From assembly GCA_036011085.1 (NCBI GenBank), contig DASCMS010000048.1, positions 1-64,000 of the forward strand: a stretch of 64,000 nucleotides of DNA, read 5' to 3'. Under the pieces are notes generated by a model. It searched no databases. It was not told the DNA's origin and saw nothing but the letters and a program-made list of their open reading frames with translations. Shown here one piece after another: positions 8,825-18,221 of this stretch. Position numbers and translations under genes: made by a program. How positions within the stretch are numbered: the stretch's first letter is position 1; each line of letters starts with the position of its first letter. The stretch is from UBA8231 sp036011085 (lineage in GTDB: Bacteria; Latescibacterota; UBA2968; UBA8231).

Positions 8825-9109
8825 CTAGCGCTCCTCGACCTGGTAGTCGATCAATTGCGCCCTGCCGTCGGCTTCGATGAAGCGCACGGCGCTGTCGATG
8901 ACCTGATCGGCGTGTGCCCCGGCGTTGCTGACCACCGCTACTGCCAGGGTGCTGCGCTGCCACAGATCGTTGTGGTCGACCTCGGCCACCGACACATTGA
9001 AGCGGTTGTGAAGTCGCTCCTTGAGGCTGCTCAGAACGGCTCGCTTGTGCTTGAGTGATTGCGAGTCAGGCAGGAACAATTGCACCTCGCTTACGAGGAC
9101 GATACTCAC
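8825..9109 (-). CDS. DUF503 (YlxP-like) protein
   Basis: 94-aa protein of the DUF503/YlxP family, which regularly lies between infB and rbfA; its biochemical role is unsettled. The family pattern is visible: a hydrophobic strand (IVLVSEVQLFLPDSQSLK), then HKRAVLSSLKERLHNRFNVSVAEVDHNDLWQRSTLAVAVVS and a C-terminal helix. The fold is ferredoxin-like in solved members. The start at 9109 leaves 26 nt to the infB stop. The name is secure; function cannot be read from sequence. Confidence 0.88.
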   Translation of the reverse strand: MSIVLVSEVQLFLPDSQSLKHKRAVLSSLKERLHNRFNVSVAEVDHNDLWQRSTLAVAVVSNAGAHADQVIDSAVRFIEADGRAQLIDYQVEER

Positions 9110-9135
9110 TCCAGAACCTCACCTTCCGTCTCATC

Positions 9136-11607
9136 CTACAGCGTGCGCGCCGTCTCGACGACTTCTACGGCCTCGATCAGGTCGCCCTCGATGACATCGT
9201 TGCGGCCCTCGAGAGAGACACCACACTCAAAACCCTCGAGCACCTCGCGGACATCATCCTTGAAGCGGCGCAGAGAAGAGATCTGCCCTTCCCAGACGAC
9301 CTCCCCGTCCCGGCGGAGTCTGACCTTGCTGCTGCGGGTGATCCTGCCGTCGCGTACGATGCTGCCGGCGATATTGCCCGCCCGAGAGGACGAAAACATC
9401 TGCCGCACCTCGATGGTGCCGACGATACGCTCCTCAAGACTGGGGGCCAGCAGACCGGAGAGAGCACCGCGAAGTTCCTCGATGACTTCGTAGATAATGC
9501 TGTATTCACGGATTTCTACACCGCTGGTCTCGGCCGTGTCGCGGGCCGAGTTCTCGATGGTCACGTGAAAAGCGATGATGATGGCTTCGGAGGCCGATGC
9601 CAGCAGCACATCTGATTCTGACACGGGACCGACCGCGGAGTGAATCACCTTGATCCGCACCTCTTCGTGGGTGATCCCGCCAAGCTCCTGGGTGATGGCC
9701 TCGACAGAACCGTCCACGTCGCCTTTGACGACGACGTTGAGATCCGTGATACGGCCCTCCTGAATCTTGTGCTGCAGATCACCGAGGGTGACGGAGCGAC
9801 GACGCGAATCCTGCTCACGCTTGATCTGTTGTCGTCGCGTGACGATCACCTTGGCATCGCGCTCGCTGGCCACGACGGTGAAGGAATCTCCCGCCTGCGG
9901 CACGCCGCTCAGGCCGAGGACCTGCACGGGCTGTCCCGGACCGACTTCCTTGACGCGCTTGCCGCTTTCGTCCATCAACGCCCGCACTCGCCCACCGTAC
10001 ATGCCGGTGACGAACGGGTCGCTCACGCGCAGCGTACCATCCTGTACAAGGATAGTGGCCACGGCGCCTCGTCCCTTGTCGAGCTGTCCTTCGACGATCG
10101 TTCCTTTGGCTCGATTGCTGGGATGGGCGACAAGCTCGAGCACCTCTGCCTCGAGGAGGACGGATTCGAGCAGGTCATCGATACCGGTGCCCACCGTCGC
10201 CGAAATCTGGGCACACGCCACCTTTCCGCCCCACTCCTCGACGAGGACATCGTGCTCAGCCAGCTCGCGTTTGATACGATCGGGATCGGCGGTTGGCAGA
10301 TCGCACTTATTCAACGCGACGATAATGGGTGCCTTGGCCGCTTTGGCGTGATCTATCGCTTCGATTGTCTGTGGCATCACACTATCGTCCGCTGCGACAA
10401 TAAGGATGACCAGATCGGTCACGCGAGTACCGCGAGCCCTCATGGCGGTGAAGGCGGCGTGACCGGGCGTATCCAGGAACGTGACAGACTTGCCGCCGGA
10501 CACCTGCACCGAGTACGCGCCGATGTGTTGTGTGATTCCACCGGACTCGCCGTCGACGACGTTCGTCTTGCGCAAATAGTCGAGCAATGATGTCTTGCCG
10601 TGGTCGACGTGGCCCATGACGGTCACAACGGGTGGCCGCGGCGCCGCTTCACCCACGTCCTCCTGTTCGTCGATCCCGTCGTCGAAATCGCCGTCATCCT
10701 CGTCCTCGGCCGCCTCGAGGGCCCGCAACTCGAAGCCGAATTCATCGGCTACCGTAACCATGGTGTCCATATCGAGACGCTGGTTGATCGTCACCACGAC
10801 GCCCAACTGCAGGCAGGCTGCCATGACCTCCGCCGGACGCACGTGCATCGCCTCGGCCAGTTCACCGACGGTGGAGAACTCGTTGACGTGCAGAACCTGC
10901 TGCTCCTGCGTCTCGCCGCCATTCTCGTCACCCTCTTCCCCACCCCTGCGGTCATAACGCCGACGGGTGCGGCCCTCGCTGATCCGGCTCAGCGTCTTGC
11001 GCACGCTCTCCTGGACGGCCTGCGAATCGACCGCCTTCCGCCGTCGCTGTCTGCCGCCACCGCTTGAACCTGTGCCGCTGCCACCGCTACCACCGCCACT
11101 ACCACTGCCGCCGGTCCGCCAACGACCGCTGACATCGGGAGCGGCCGGCGCCGAAGATCCCGGCTTTTCAGAGGGCCGCTCACTGTGCGTCTGGCGCAGC
11201 TCGTTGAGCATCTCCTCATTGACCTTGCCGCCACGCCGTTTGCCACGTCGTCGTCCATCGTCGGCGCGATCCGGCTGGGGCGCCTCACCAGGACGGGAGG
11301 CAGGCTCCACCTTGCGGCGAGCGGCACGGCTCTCACGCGGCTTGCTGTCGTCCTTCTTCTCAGCAGGCTGCCGCGCCGCACGCTCCTCTGCTTTCCGCTG
11401 GGTCTCTTTGACCTTCTGCCGCTGCACTTCTTCGATCGACGATTTCTTCTCGTCGTCAATCTTCTTCGTGATCGCCTCCAGCATCTCGGGCGTAACCACA
11501 CTCATGTGGCTCTTCATCTCGTGCCCCATGCCCTTCAACATGGAAATCAGGGCATCACTGGAGAGTTTCTTCTCCTTGGCTACCTGGTAGACTCTGCGCT
11601 TTTCCAA
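9136..11607 (-). CDS. infB: Translation initiation factor IF-2
   Basis: GTPase that brings initiator tRNA to the 30S subunit, 823 aa. Residues 1-60 form an IF2_N module (RRVYQVAKEKKLSSDALISMLK). A charged and Gly/Ser-rich linker (about 80-240, with a GSGGGSGGSGTGSSGGG run) precedes a second IF2_N-like segment. The G domain starts near 330 with GHVDHGKTSLLDYL (G1), DTPGHAAF (G3) and NKCD (G4). Domains II, III and IV follow, ending in VRRDGEVVWEGQISSLRRFKDDVREV. It lies 30 nt after nusA. No ylxR gene is present between nusA and infB, unlike many bacteria. Confidence 0.97.
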   Translation of the reverse strand: MEKRRVYQVAKEKKLSSDALISMLKGMGHEMKSHMSVVTPEMLEAITKKIDDEKKSSIEEVQRQKVKETQRKAEERAARQPAEKKDDSKPRESRAARRKVEPASRPGEAPQPDRADDGRRRGKRRGGKVNEEMLNELRQTHSERPSEKPGSSAPAAPDVSGRWRTGGSGSGGGSGGSGTGSSGGGRQRRRKAVDSQAVQESVRKTLSRISEGRTRRRYDRRGGEEGDENGGETQEQQVLHVNEFSTVGELAEAMHVRPAEVMAACLQLGVVVTINQRLDMDTMVTVADEFGFELRALEAAEDEDDGDFDDGIDEQEDVGEAAPRPPVVTVMGHVDHGKTSLLDYLRKTNVVDGESGGITQHIGAYSVQVSGGKSVTFLDTPGHAAFTAMRARGTRVTDLVILIVAADDSVMPQTIEAIDHAKAAKAPIIVALNKCDLPTADPDRIKRELAEHDVLVEEWGGKVACAQISATVGTGIDDLLESVLLEAEVLELVAHPSNRAKGTIVEGQLDKGRGAVATILVQDGTLRVSDPFVTGMYGGRVRALMDESGKRVKEVGPGQPVQVLGLSGVPQAGDSFTVVASERDAKVIVTRRQQIKREQDSRRRSVTLGDLQHKIQEGRITDLNVVVKGDVDGSVEAITQELGGITHEEVRIKVIHSAVGPVSESDVLLASASEAIIIAFHVTIENSARDTAETSGVEIREYSIIYEVIEELRGALSGLLAPSLEERIVGTIEVRQMFSSSRAGNIAGSIVRDGRITRSSKVRLRRDGEVVWEGQISSLRRFKDDVREVLEGFECGVSLEGRNDVIEGDLIEAVEVVETARTL

Positions 11608-11637
11608 GTCTTCAAACTTCCCTCGGTTGGACGTCGA

Positions 11638-13206
11638 TCAAGCGACGGCTTCGCTCTCGGTATCGTCTGCCGGTGCGGCCGTATCCGGCTCCTGCTGATC
11701 AGGGTCGGTGGCCTCACCGCTGGAAGCCTCCGTCTCTTCGCCTTCGTCACCGGACTCGTTCTCACTGGCCGCCGCCTCTTCAACTGCTGCGGCTCCATCC
11801 TGCTGAGCTTGTGCCGCCTCCGCCGCCAGTTGTGCGGCTTCGGCTGCAGCCTCCTCAGCCGCAAGCTTCGCCGCTCTTGCCTGCTCGGCAGCGCGCTCTT
11901 CAGCCTCGAGTTCCTCCAGCGTCGCGGGTCGAAGCGCCTCGCCTCGGGACTCCGCCTGTTCCACAAAGGCCACAGCCCGCTCTTTCAGTTGAGCCGCCTC
12001 CCCTGGCCCCTCGAGGCCTGGCACTGTGCGCAACATATCAGCTTCAGCTTCGGCGATGCTGCGCACGGAAATGAAGCCGGATGTTGCCAGACTGAGGGAG
12101 ATCAACTCGCTCACCCCTTCGAGAAGGCGCAACTCGACCTTGCTCTCCTCGAGGCGATGCAAGCGCCGCTGATACTCCTCATCAGTGATGATATCGAGCC
12201 CCCATCCCGTCAGCTGCACTGCGAGACAGGAGTTCTGTCCCGACTTGCCGATCGCCAGGGACAGCTGATCTTCGTCGACAATGACCTGTGCATGGTGCCG
12301 GCGTTCGTCGGTGATAACCCGGGTCACCGTGGCCGGACTCAAGGCCCGGGAGATGAAGATGTCGGCCTCGTCGATGTGGGGAACGATATCGATGCGCTCG
12401 CCCGACAACTCGCGGACGATGGCCTGCACCCGCGACCCTTTGATGCCGACACAAGCGCCGACGGGATCGACACGCTCGTCGTTGGAACTGACAGCGATCT
12501 TCGCCCGTTCGCCGGGCTCACGGGCCACTGCATGGATCTTGACGATCCCCTCGGCGATTTCGGGGACCTCAGTGGCAAACAGCTTGCGCAGCAATTCGGG
12601 GTGCGTCCGGGACAGCAGTACCTGCGGTCCTCGGGCGGATTTCAGCACTTCGAAAATGTACCCGCGGACCGTGTCGCCCTGGCGATAGCGCTCGCGGCGG
12701 ATCTGCTCCTTCAGCGGAATCGCCGCCTCGGCGCGCCCGAGATTGAGAATGATGTCACCATGGCTGATCTGCTGCACGACGCCGGAGTCCACCTGGGCGA
12801 TGCGGCCGGCGAATTCCTCGTAGATGCGCCCGCGCTCGGCTTCGCGGACACGCTGGATGAGAATCTGCTTGGCCGTCTGGATGGCGTTGCGGCCGAAGTC
12901 GGCAAGATCGAGCTCTTCGAAAACCACAGAACCAAGCTGGGCCTGACTGTCGATTTCGCGAGCCGCATCGACACCGATCTCGATTTCGGGCTCGGTGATC
13001 TCTTCGACCACAGTCTTGCGCGCAAGCACGGTCATGCGACCGCTGTCAGGATCGATCTGCACCTCGAAGTTGTCGGCATTGCCGTAGCGCTTCCTGGCCG
13101 CAGAAACGAGGGCGTCGGAGAGGGTCTCGGTGACCATCTCGCGATCGACATTCTTCTCTCGAGCGATCTGTCCAAGCGCTTCGATGATATTCAGGTTGGC
13201 GTTCAT
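11638..13206 (-). CDS. nusA: Transcription termination/antitermination factor NusA
   Basis: RNA polymerase-associated factor acting in pausing, termination and rRNA antitermination, 522 aa. The N-terminal RNAP-binding domain is followed by S1 (about 135-200) and two KH domains (VGACVGIKGSRVQAIVRELSGERIDIV; SLAIGKSGQNSCLAVQLTGW). A helix-hairpin-helix-like segment comes next (DMLRTVPGLEGPGEAAQLKE). The last 90 residues are an Ala/Glu-rich acidic tail (low-complexity runs of EEAAAEAAQLAAEAAQ), likely disordered. It is cotranscribed with rimP upstream and infB downstream. Confidence 0.96.
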   Translation of the reverse strand: MNANLNIIEALGQIAREKNVDREMVTETLSDALVSAARKRYGNADNFEVQIDPDSGRMTVLARKTVVEEITEPEIEIGVDAAREIDSQAQLGSVVFEELDLADFGRNAIQTAKQILIQRVREAERGRIYEEFAGRIAQVDSGVVQQISHGDIILNLGRAEAAIPLKEQIRRERYRQGDTVRGYIFEVLKSARGPQVLLSRTHPELLRKLFATEVPEIAEGIVKIHAVAREPGERAKIAVSSNDERVDPVGACVGIKGSRVQAIVRELSGERIDIVPHIDEADIFISRALSPATVTRVITDERRHHAQVIVDEDQLSLAIGKSGQNSCLAVQLTGWGLDIITDEEYQRRLHRLEESKVELRLLEGVSELISLSLATSGFISVRSIAEAEADMLRTVPGLEGPGEAAQLKERAVAFVEQAESRGEALRPATLEELEAEERAAEQARAAKLAAEEAAAEAAQLAAEAAQAQQDGAAAVEEAAASENESGDEGEETEASSGEATDPDQQEPDTAAPADDTESEAVA

Positions 13207-13239
13207 CCAGTCCCTGTGGTAACGGCTGAAACTATGCGA

Positions 13240-13695
13240 TCAAAACTCGACTTCTACAGTCGCCTTGGCGATATCGTGGCGATCCACGGTGCTGCTGTTG
13301 TCCCCGTCGCCGAGGACGATGGTTCCATCTGTGAAGCTTAGCAGTCGCCCGCTCAGGGTGCGTCCCTGACGCGTGACGATCTTCAGCAACCGGCTCTGCG
13401 CGCGACGGTAGTCGGCATCATCACGTAACGGCCTGTCGAGGCCGGGAGATGTCACCTCGAGACGGTATCGTCCCGGGATCGGATCCTCGACATCGAACAG
13501 ATCGGAGAGCTCACGCGCGATCCCCGAACACAGATCGACATCGACCCCGGTCTCCCGGTAGACGAGCAGGCGGACACCATACGTGCCACTGCCAGCCACC
13601 TCGACATCTACCAGTTCGGCCCCGTGGTCGCTGACGACGGGGCCGGCAAGGTCAGCGATGACTACGCGCAGCCGATCGGGATCGACGTCACCCAC
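13240..13695 (-). CDS. rimP: Ribosome maturation factor RimP
   Basis: 30S assembly factor, 151 aa, with an N-terminal alpha/beta domain (DHGAELVDVEVAGSGTYGVRLLVYRETGVDVDLCSGIARELSDLFD) and a C-terminal SH3-like domain. The hallmark YRLEVTSPGLDRPL lies between them. The start is GTG (13693-13695) with AAGGAG about 11 nt upstream. It is the first gene of the nusA operon, behind a good promoter at 13750-13778. Confidence 0.93.
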   Translation of the reverse strand: MGDVDPDRLRVVIADLAGPVVSDHGAELVDVEVAGSGTYGVRLLVYRETGVDVDLCSGIARELSDLFDVEDPIPGRYRLEVTSPGLDRPLRDDADYRRAQSRLLKIVTRQGRTLSGRLLSFTDGTIVLGDGDNSSTVDRHDIAKATVEVEF

Positions 13696-13749
13696 AGCTC
13701 GCGGTTCTCCTTGTCAGAGGCAGACTCTCAGAGCCCACCAAAGTCTACA

Positions 13750-13778
13750 AAGATAGCGCCATATATAGATTTGGGCAA
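13750..13778 (-). promoter_or_regulatory. Sigma70-like promoter for rimP-nusA-infB
   Basis: Reading the minus strand: -35 TTGCCC, a 17-nt spacer, -10 TATCTT. The spacer is AT-rich (CTATATATGG), in contrast to the GC-rich surroundings. Predicted start is about 45-50 nt upstream of the rimP GTG. The 138-nt gap 13696-13833 contains nothing else notable. Confidence 0.6.
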
Positions 13779-13833
13779 GATCGCGTCAGGACATTCCCGA
13801 CATGGCGCCGGGAACGTAGTGGGACACAGTCAG

Positions 13834-14328
13834 TTACGCCAGATCGCGAAGGATCTCCCGAAGCTCTCGTCGGACCTCGTCCAGCAGGTGCTTCGTGGCG
13901 TCTGAAGGTGGGGATACCGCAGATGGCCGGGCCTCGAGCTGAGCTGGTTCCGGTGAGCCGGAGCTCTGGGCATGTCCCGCAGCGGCCATCTCCTCCAGGG
14001 TGGGCGGGTCAGCGGTGACGAGACGAGCCACGTGCTCCACAGCGCCGCGGATCAACTCCGGCTCGTTGCGCAGCTTCTGTTGAGCTCCCTTCGTCGAGTA
14101 GCGCTCCTGGTGCAGCAACCGTCGAATGAGAAGGATGATGGCGATATCGCGCTCTCGATAGGCGCGATTCTTGCCACGGACACGCTTGGGTCGCAGGCAG
14201 GAGAACTCGGTCTCCCACGCACGCAGGGTGTATGGTGCCAACTGCGTCAGTTCGGCCACCTCACCGATGCTGTAGTAAAGTTTCGTGCCCAGAGAATTGC
14301 CCAATGATAGCCTCTCTCTACTTCCCAT
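13834..14328 (-). CDS. MerR-family transcriptional regulator
   Basis: DNA-binding regulator of unknown effector, 164 aa. Its winged helix-turn-helix is MerR type: LYYSIGEVAELTQLAPYTLRAWETEF, then RAYRERDIAIILLIRRLLHQERYSTKGAQQKL. The C-terminal half (110-164) is Pro/Ala-rich followed by a charged helix, with no cysteine metal-binding motif, so it is not a metal sensor of the classical kind. The ATG at 14328 lies inside der. A TTG at 14304 is in frame and has an AGAGAGAGG Shine-Dalgarno just upstream, so the shorter form may be the real one. MerR proteins like this often stand next to translation genes; the target is unknown. Confidence 0.85.
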   Translation of the reverse strand: MGSRERLSLGNSLGTKLYYSIGEVAELTQLAPYTLRAWETEFSCLRPKRVRGKNRAYRERDIAIILLIRRLLHQERYSTKGAQQKLRNEPELIRGAVEHVARLVTADPPTLEEMAAAGHAQSSGSPEPAQLEARPSAVSPPSDATKHLLDEVRRELREILRDLA

Positions 14329-15700
14329 CCGCCCGTGAGCCGCGGGTGCGGCGAGGACGACTGTGCCGCCAGTGGAGACGGACCGGTGTTCCCTCGAATT
14401 CGAACGTCTCGCGGAGGCTGCGCTCCAGATGTCGACGGTAAGCTTCTCCTACCAGGTCGGGGCGTGTGGCGAACACGAGGAAGGTCGGTGGTCCGACGGC
14501 ACTCTGAGTGACGTAGTGGATCTTGATCTCGCGCCCCGCACCGGTCGGGGGCAGGCGCTTGGTCGCTGACTCCACCCAGCGGTTCAGCTGCGAGGTGGCA
14601 ATGCGGGTCCGGGCACGATCGTGCACTCGCGCCGCCTCATCGAAGCATCGTGATGTTCTGCTGCCGGTCAGTGCCGAGAGCACGAGGATGGGATAATTCG
14701 TCAGGAACGGATAGCGGTGGCGCAGATCGTCTCGATAGGTGTCGATACCGACAGGGTCCTCCCGGGCCGTCATCAGGTCCCATTTATTCACCGCCACCAC
14801 GACACCTTTGCCAAGCTCCATGGCATGCCCCATGATCCGCGCATCCTGCGCTGTGGCTCCTTCGATGGCGTCGATCAGAACGATGGCGACATCACAGCGC
14901 TCGATGCTGTACGAAGCTCGCAACGTGCTGTAGTACTCCACGGGGTCATCGACCTTCGAGCGTCGCCGCATACCGGCCGTATCTACAAGAACGAAGCTTC
15001 GGCCACCACTCTTCAGTGAAACGTCGGTGGCGTCACGCGTCGTTCCGGGAACATCGTGAACAATCGATACCTCCTGACCCGAAAGCCGATTGATCAGCGT
15101 CGATTTGCCGACGTTCGGTCGCCCGGCCAGGACAATCCGCACGGCGTCATCTTCCGGCAACGCCGGCGGATTGGCGCTGTCGAAGCGGTCCACCAGAGCG
15201 TCGAGCAGATCACCCGAGCGCCGGCCATTGGCAGCTGAAACAACGTATGGTTCACCCAACCCCAGGCCATAGAATTCGCCCAGATCGTACCGCTCGACAT
15301 CCGGATGATCGACCTTGTTTACCACCAGCAGGCACGGGGTCCCACGGCGCCGGAGCAGATCGGCGACTTCACGGTCCTCCCCGGTGGCTCCCGAGGACGC
15401 CTCACACACGAACAGAACGATGTCGGCTTCTTCCAGAGCGTGCTCTGCCTGACGGCGCACGCTGCCTTCGATCTCGTCACGCGATCCCGGCACGTACCCC
15501 CCGGTATCGATCAGCGTAAAGCGATTGCCACTCCACTCGGCCACGGCATGGATCCGATCGCGGGTGACCCCCGGCCGGTCGTCGGTGATCGCCTGCCTCG
15601 TCCCGGTCACGCGATTGAAGAAGGTCGACTTGCCGACGTTGGGCCGGCCGACGATGGCCACGACAGGACGTACCGGCGCCAGCGTCACAGGGGCGTTCAT
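14318..15700 (-). CDS. der: Ribosome-biogenesis GTPase Der (EngA)
   Basis: Double-GTPase needed for 50S subunit assembly, 460 aa. The first G domain has GRPNVGKSTFFNRV, DTGG and NKVD; the second, from about residue 190, has AGRPNVGKSTLINRLSG, DTAGMRRR and NKWD. A C-terminal KH-like domain follows (IHYVTQSAVGPPTFLVFATRPD). The ATG at 15700 overlaps the stop of the radical-SAM gene upstream (ATGA), a pairing also seen in other genomes. Confidence 0.96.
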   Translation of the reverse strand: MNAPVTLAPVRPVVAIVGRPNVGKSTFFNRVTGTRQAITDDRPGVTRDRIHAVAEWSGNRFTLIDTGGYVPGSRDEIEGSVRRQAEHALEEADIVLFVCEASSGATGEDREVADLLRRRGTPCLLVVNKVDHPDVERYDLGEFYGLGLGEPYVVSAANGRRSGDLLDALVDRFDSANPPALPEDDAVRIVLAGRPNVGKSTLINRLSGQEVSIVHDVPGTTRDATDVSLKSGGRSFVLVDTAGMRRRSKVDDPVEYYSTLRASYSIERCDVAIVLIDAIEGATAQDARIMGHAMELGKGVVVAVNKWDLMTAREDPVGIDTYRDDLRHRYPFLTNYPILVLSALTGSRTSRCFDEAARVHDRARTRIATSQLNRWVESATKRLPPTGAGREIKIHYVTQSAVGPPTFLVFATRPDLVGEAYRRHLERSLRETFEFEGTPVRLHWRHSRPRRTRGSRADGK

Positions 15701-17055
15701 GGACGCCGTCCGACGAAGAATCCCATGTCTGCCAGCTGCTTTCCATCCCCTTCAACCACAGCGGATCGAGCCCCGAGGAAACAGCGTCGGAGAGTCGCAG
15801 CCAGGTCGTATTCACCTACAGTGATCGGCACGTGGCAGCGAGCCTCGATATCTGCCACCGAGAGGTCGTCCAGACTCAACCCGTCCCCGTTGACCGCATT
15901 CGGGGGCAACACCGCCAGATCCCAGGGACCGTCCTGCAGAGCGCCGATGATATCCTGTGCCGTAAGCAATCCGGAGACCGTAATCCCGTGACCGAAGTAA
16001 TCGTTGGCCACCGCGATTACGTCCACCTGGATCCTGGGAACCGTCGTGAGTTCGTCGACCAGGGGCCGCAGGAAAGGGGCCGCCAGCTGCCCCGTTACCA
16101 GTGCCAGGTGGAGTGGCTCCTCGGGACCTGGCGCCAGCGATGGCAGTCTCTCCTGCCAGCGATCAAGAAATGTCCGCACCATGCCGATCCCGTTTTCAAT
16201 CTGCGGAAAGGCATCGTAGTAGTCGGCGGCAGGCGGCATCCGCCCGGTCATCAGGAACAGTTCGTCCCCCGGGTACACGAAACGCTCGCCTGAGTCCCTG
16301 AGGAAGGCCGTTCCCCAGCTCTCCGCCTCGGCGACGTAGGAACTGGCCAACGGGGCGGTGACGATATCGAGGTCGGGCAGATGGCTGCGAAAGCGGGTCA
16401 ATCCCAGGGGCACCAGCGCCACGGAACGCACCGCTGGATAGAAGCCGTGGAGATCGTGGACGGTCCGTCTCAGTTGCTCGCCGTCATTCCACCCGGGGCA
16501 GATGACGATCTGTGCATGCATTTCGATGCCATTGCGGGCCAGGTAGTCGATCCGCTCGAGGATGGGCACCGTGGTCTGCGTGCGCCCCAGCAGTTTCTCA
16601 CGCAGCTCGGGATCGCTGGCGTGCACGGAGATGTATTGTGGTGTCAGGCCCTGTTCGACGATGCGCTCAAGATCCGCAGTCTTGATGTTGGTGAGGGTTA
16701 CATAGGATCCGTGCAGGAAGGACAGTCGGTAGTCATCATCCTCGAAGTAGAGGGATCGGCGCATTCCGGGAGGCATCTGGTGCAGGAAGCAGAACACACA
16801 CTTGTTGTTGCAGCTGCGCAGCCGCATCTCGTCCAGATCGAAGCCGAGCTGCTCCCCTTCGTCCCGCTCCACCTCGACCTCGTACGTCTCGTCCCCACGC
16901 TCCACTTCGAACAACAGGCGCGCTTCCGAACAGGCCACCTGAAAATCGATGAGGTCTCTCACCTCGGTGTCATTCACCCGGATGATCCGGTCACCATCAC
17001 GGAAACCGGCACGTTCTGCAAGCGTTCCAGGTTCGACCACGTTCACTGCGATCAC
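15697..17055 (-). CDS. DUF512 family radical SAM protein with PDZ domain
   Basis: 452-aa protein with an N-terminal PDZ-like segment (GTLAERAGFRDGDRIIRVNDTEV, about 8-35). A radical-SAM cluster motif follows, with cysteines spaced CNNKCVFC (Cx3Cx2C, near residues 82-89), then the DUF512 domain. The family is recognised by LRLCNNKCVFCFLHQ-type and ICPGWNDG-type segments. Its reaction is not established. It is coupled by 4-bp overlaps to the FlgT-like gene before it and der after it, suggesting a link to the envelope or to ribosome assembly, but this is context only. Confidence 0.85.
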   Translation of the reverse strand: MIAVNVVEPGTLAERAGFRDGDRIIRVNDTEVRDLIDFQVACSEARLLFEVERGDETYEVEVERDEGEQLGFDLDEMRLRSCNNKCVFCFLHQMPPGMRRSLYFEDDDYRLSFLHGSYVTLTNIKTADLERIVEQGLTPQYISVHASDPELREKLLGRTQTTVPILERIDYLARNGIEMHAQIVICPGWNDGEQLRRTVHDLHGFYPAVRSVALVPLGLTRFRSHLPDLDIVTAPLASSYVAEAESWGTAFLRDSGERFVYPGDELFLMTGRMPPAADYYDAFPQIENGIGMVRTFLDRWQERLPSLAPGPEEPLHLALVTGQLAAPFLRPLVDELTTVPRIQVDVIAVANDYFGHGITVSGLLTAQDIIGALQDGPWDLAVLPPNAVNGDGLSLDDLSVADIEARCHVPITVGEYDLAATLRRCFLGARSAVVEGDGKQLADMGFFVGRRP

Positions 17056-18221
17056 TCCTGGGCCCCCTCGGTCGGGTCGGACGATCGCAGGGCGAAGCGC
17101 AGGCGATTGGCCGTGACCTGCTGAATTTCCACCGCGGCACTATCCAGACCCCGGACACTCAGGTGGCGGGCAAGATCGAAGGCCCCGACCGTCGACCGCA
17201 CCTCGAACCGCGCCTGTCCCGCCTCGACGCCACGGGGCATGAGAGACTGGATGGGGCCAAGGCCCGTCTCGAGGGCCCGCGTCAAGCCGTCGAGATCGGT
17301 GGCGACACCGGGTCCCTCCACCACGACATCGACCACGCGGATGGAAAAGGCCCGCCGTCGCAGATCCTCAGCGATGATCGCCCGCAAGCTGTCGGCGAGA
17401 AGTCCCACGGCATGACGCAGGGCTCGCTCGCCCGCGGCTCGTGGCGAGGCGCCCGCGCCACGGCCAGCGACGGCGAGAAGTCCCACGGGGGCAGTCTCGT
17501 CTACCCACCCGATCTCGAGCGACAGCGTCGCTGCGGCCGTTGTGAGACCCGTGTCGGCAACGCGACGGCCCGACATGGGAATCGGCGCCTGTGTCGGCAC
17601 GACATCGGCGATGCCACGGACGACGAGTTCCGCCTGGCTGCTGTCGATATGTCCGGCAACACCGGCAACTCCCACTTCGAGCAGGTCCGACATTCCGGCG
17701 ACGATCCGCTGCAGCTCAGCGCCAACGACACCCCAGGCGAGGGGTTCTCCGGCGAGCGTCTCCTCAGCTACACATATGACGCGGGGCAATCCCGCACCGA
17801 CGGCGGCAAGTTCGAGCGCGGCAAGGTCCTCGTGCAGCTGACCCAGGTCGACGATGGCCTCGACCGTCACGTGACAGCCACCCTCATCATCGACTCTCTG
17901 CTCCACCACCTCATAGGACCGAACATACCCCTTCGTTGCGGTGAGGATTCGATCGTCGATGACAGCGAAATTCCGTACCTGCGTCGTTGACGTGACCAGC
18001 ACGCCGACCCCTTCCTCGACGGCCTGGCGCAACGCCGCTCTCCGGGCCTGCTCCACGGCTCGGACCAGATTCTCATTCTCGACCACCGCAATCCCCGTCG
18101 TACGGATTCGCTGGGTGACGTCAGCCGCATCGACGCACACCGAACCGCACAGGGTAAAACACAACAGGACACGTCCGAAACCCAACTCAGAACTCCATCC
18201 GAACCGCATTCTGCAGTTCAC
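17052..18221 (-). CDS. Secreted FlgT/LPP20-like protein
   Basis: 389-aa exported protein: a cleavable signal peptide (RVLLCFTLCGSVCVDAADV) is followed by a domain resembling the N-terminal domain of FlgT (IAVVENENLVRAVEQARRAALRQAVEEGVGVLVTSTTQVRNFAVIDDRILTATKGYVRSYEVV). Two or three further alpha/beta repeats follow. FlgT is a flagellar H-ring protein, but related domains occur in general outer-membrane lipoproteins and no flagellar genes are in the window. The start may be 18221 or the ATG at 18209; both lie inside the previous gene. It overlaps that SLH lipoprotein gene by about 35 nt and the DUF512 gene by 4 nt. Confidence 0.65.
   Translation of the reverse strand: MNCRMRFGWSSELGFGRVLLCFTLCGSVCVDAADVTQRIRTTGIAVVENENLVRAVEQARRAALRQAVEEGVGVLVTSTTQVRNFAVIDDRILTATKGYVRSYEVVEQRVDDEGGCHVTVEAIVDLGQLHEDLAALELAAVGAGLPRVICVAEETLAGEPLAWGVVGAELQRIVAGMSDLLEVGVAGVAGHIDSSQAELVVRGIADVVPTQAPIPMSGRRVADTGLTTAAATLSLEIGWVDETAPVGLLAVAGRGAGASPRAAGERALRHAVGLLADSLRAIIAEDLRRRAFSIRVVDVVVEGPGVATDLDGLTRALETGLGPIQSLMPRGVEAGQARFEVRSTVGAFDLARHLSVRGLDSAAVEIQQVTANRLRFALRSSDPTEGAQE

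Noticed and set aside
15697..15700. Frameshift between DUF512 and der genes
   Set aside because: The overlap is a normal ATGA stop-start junction and both proteins are complete.
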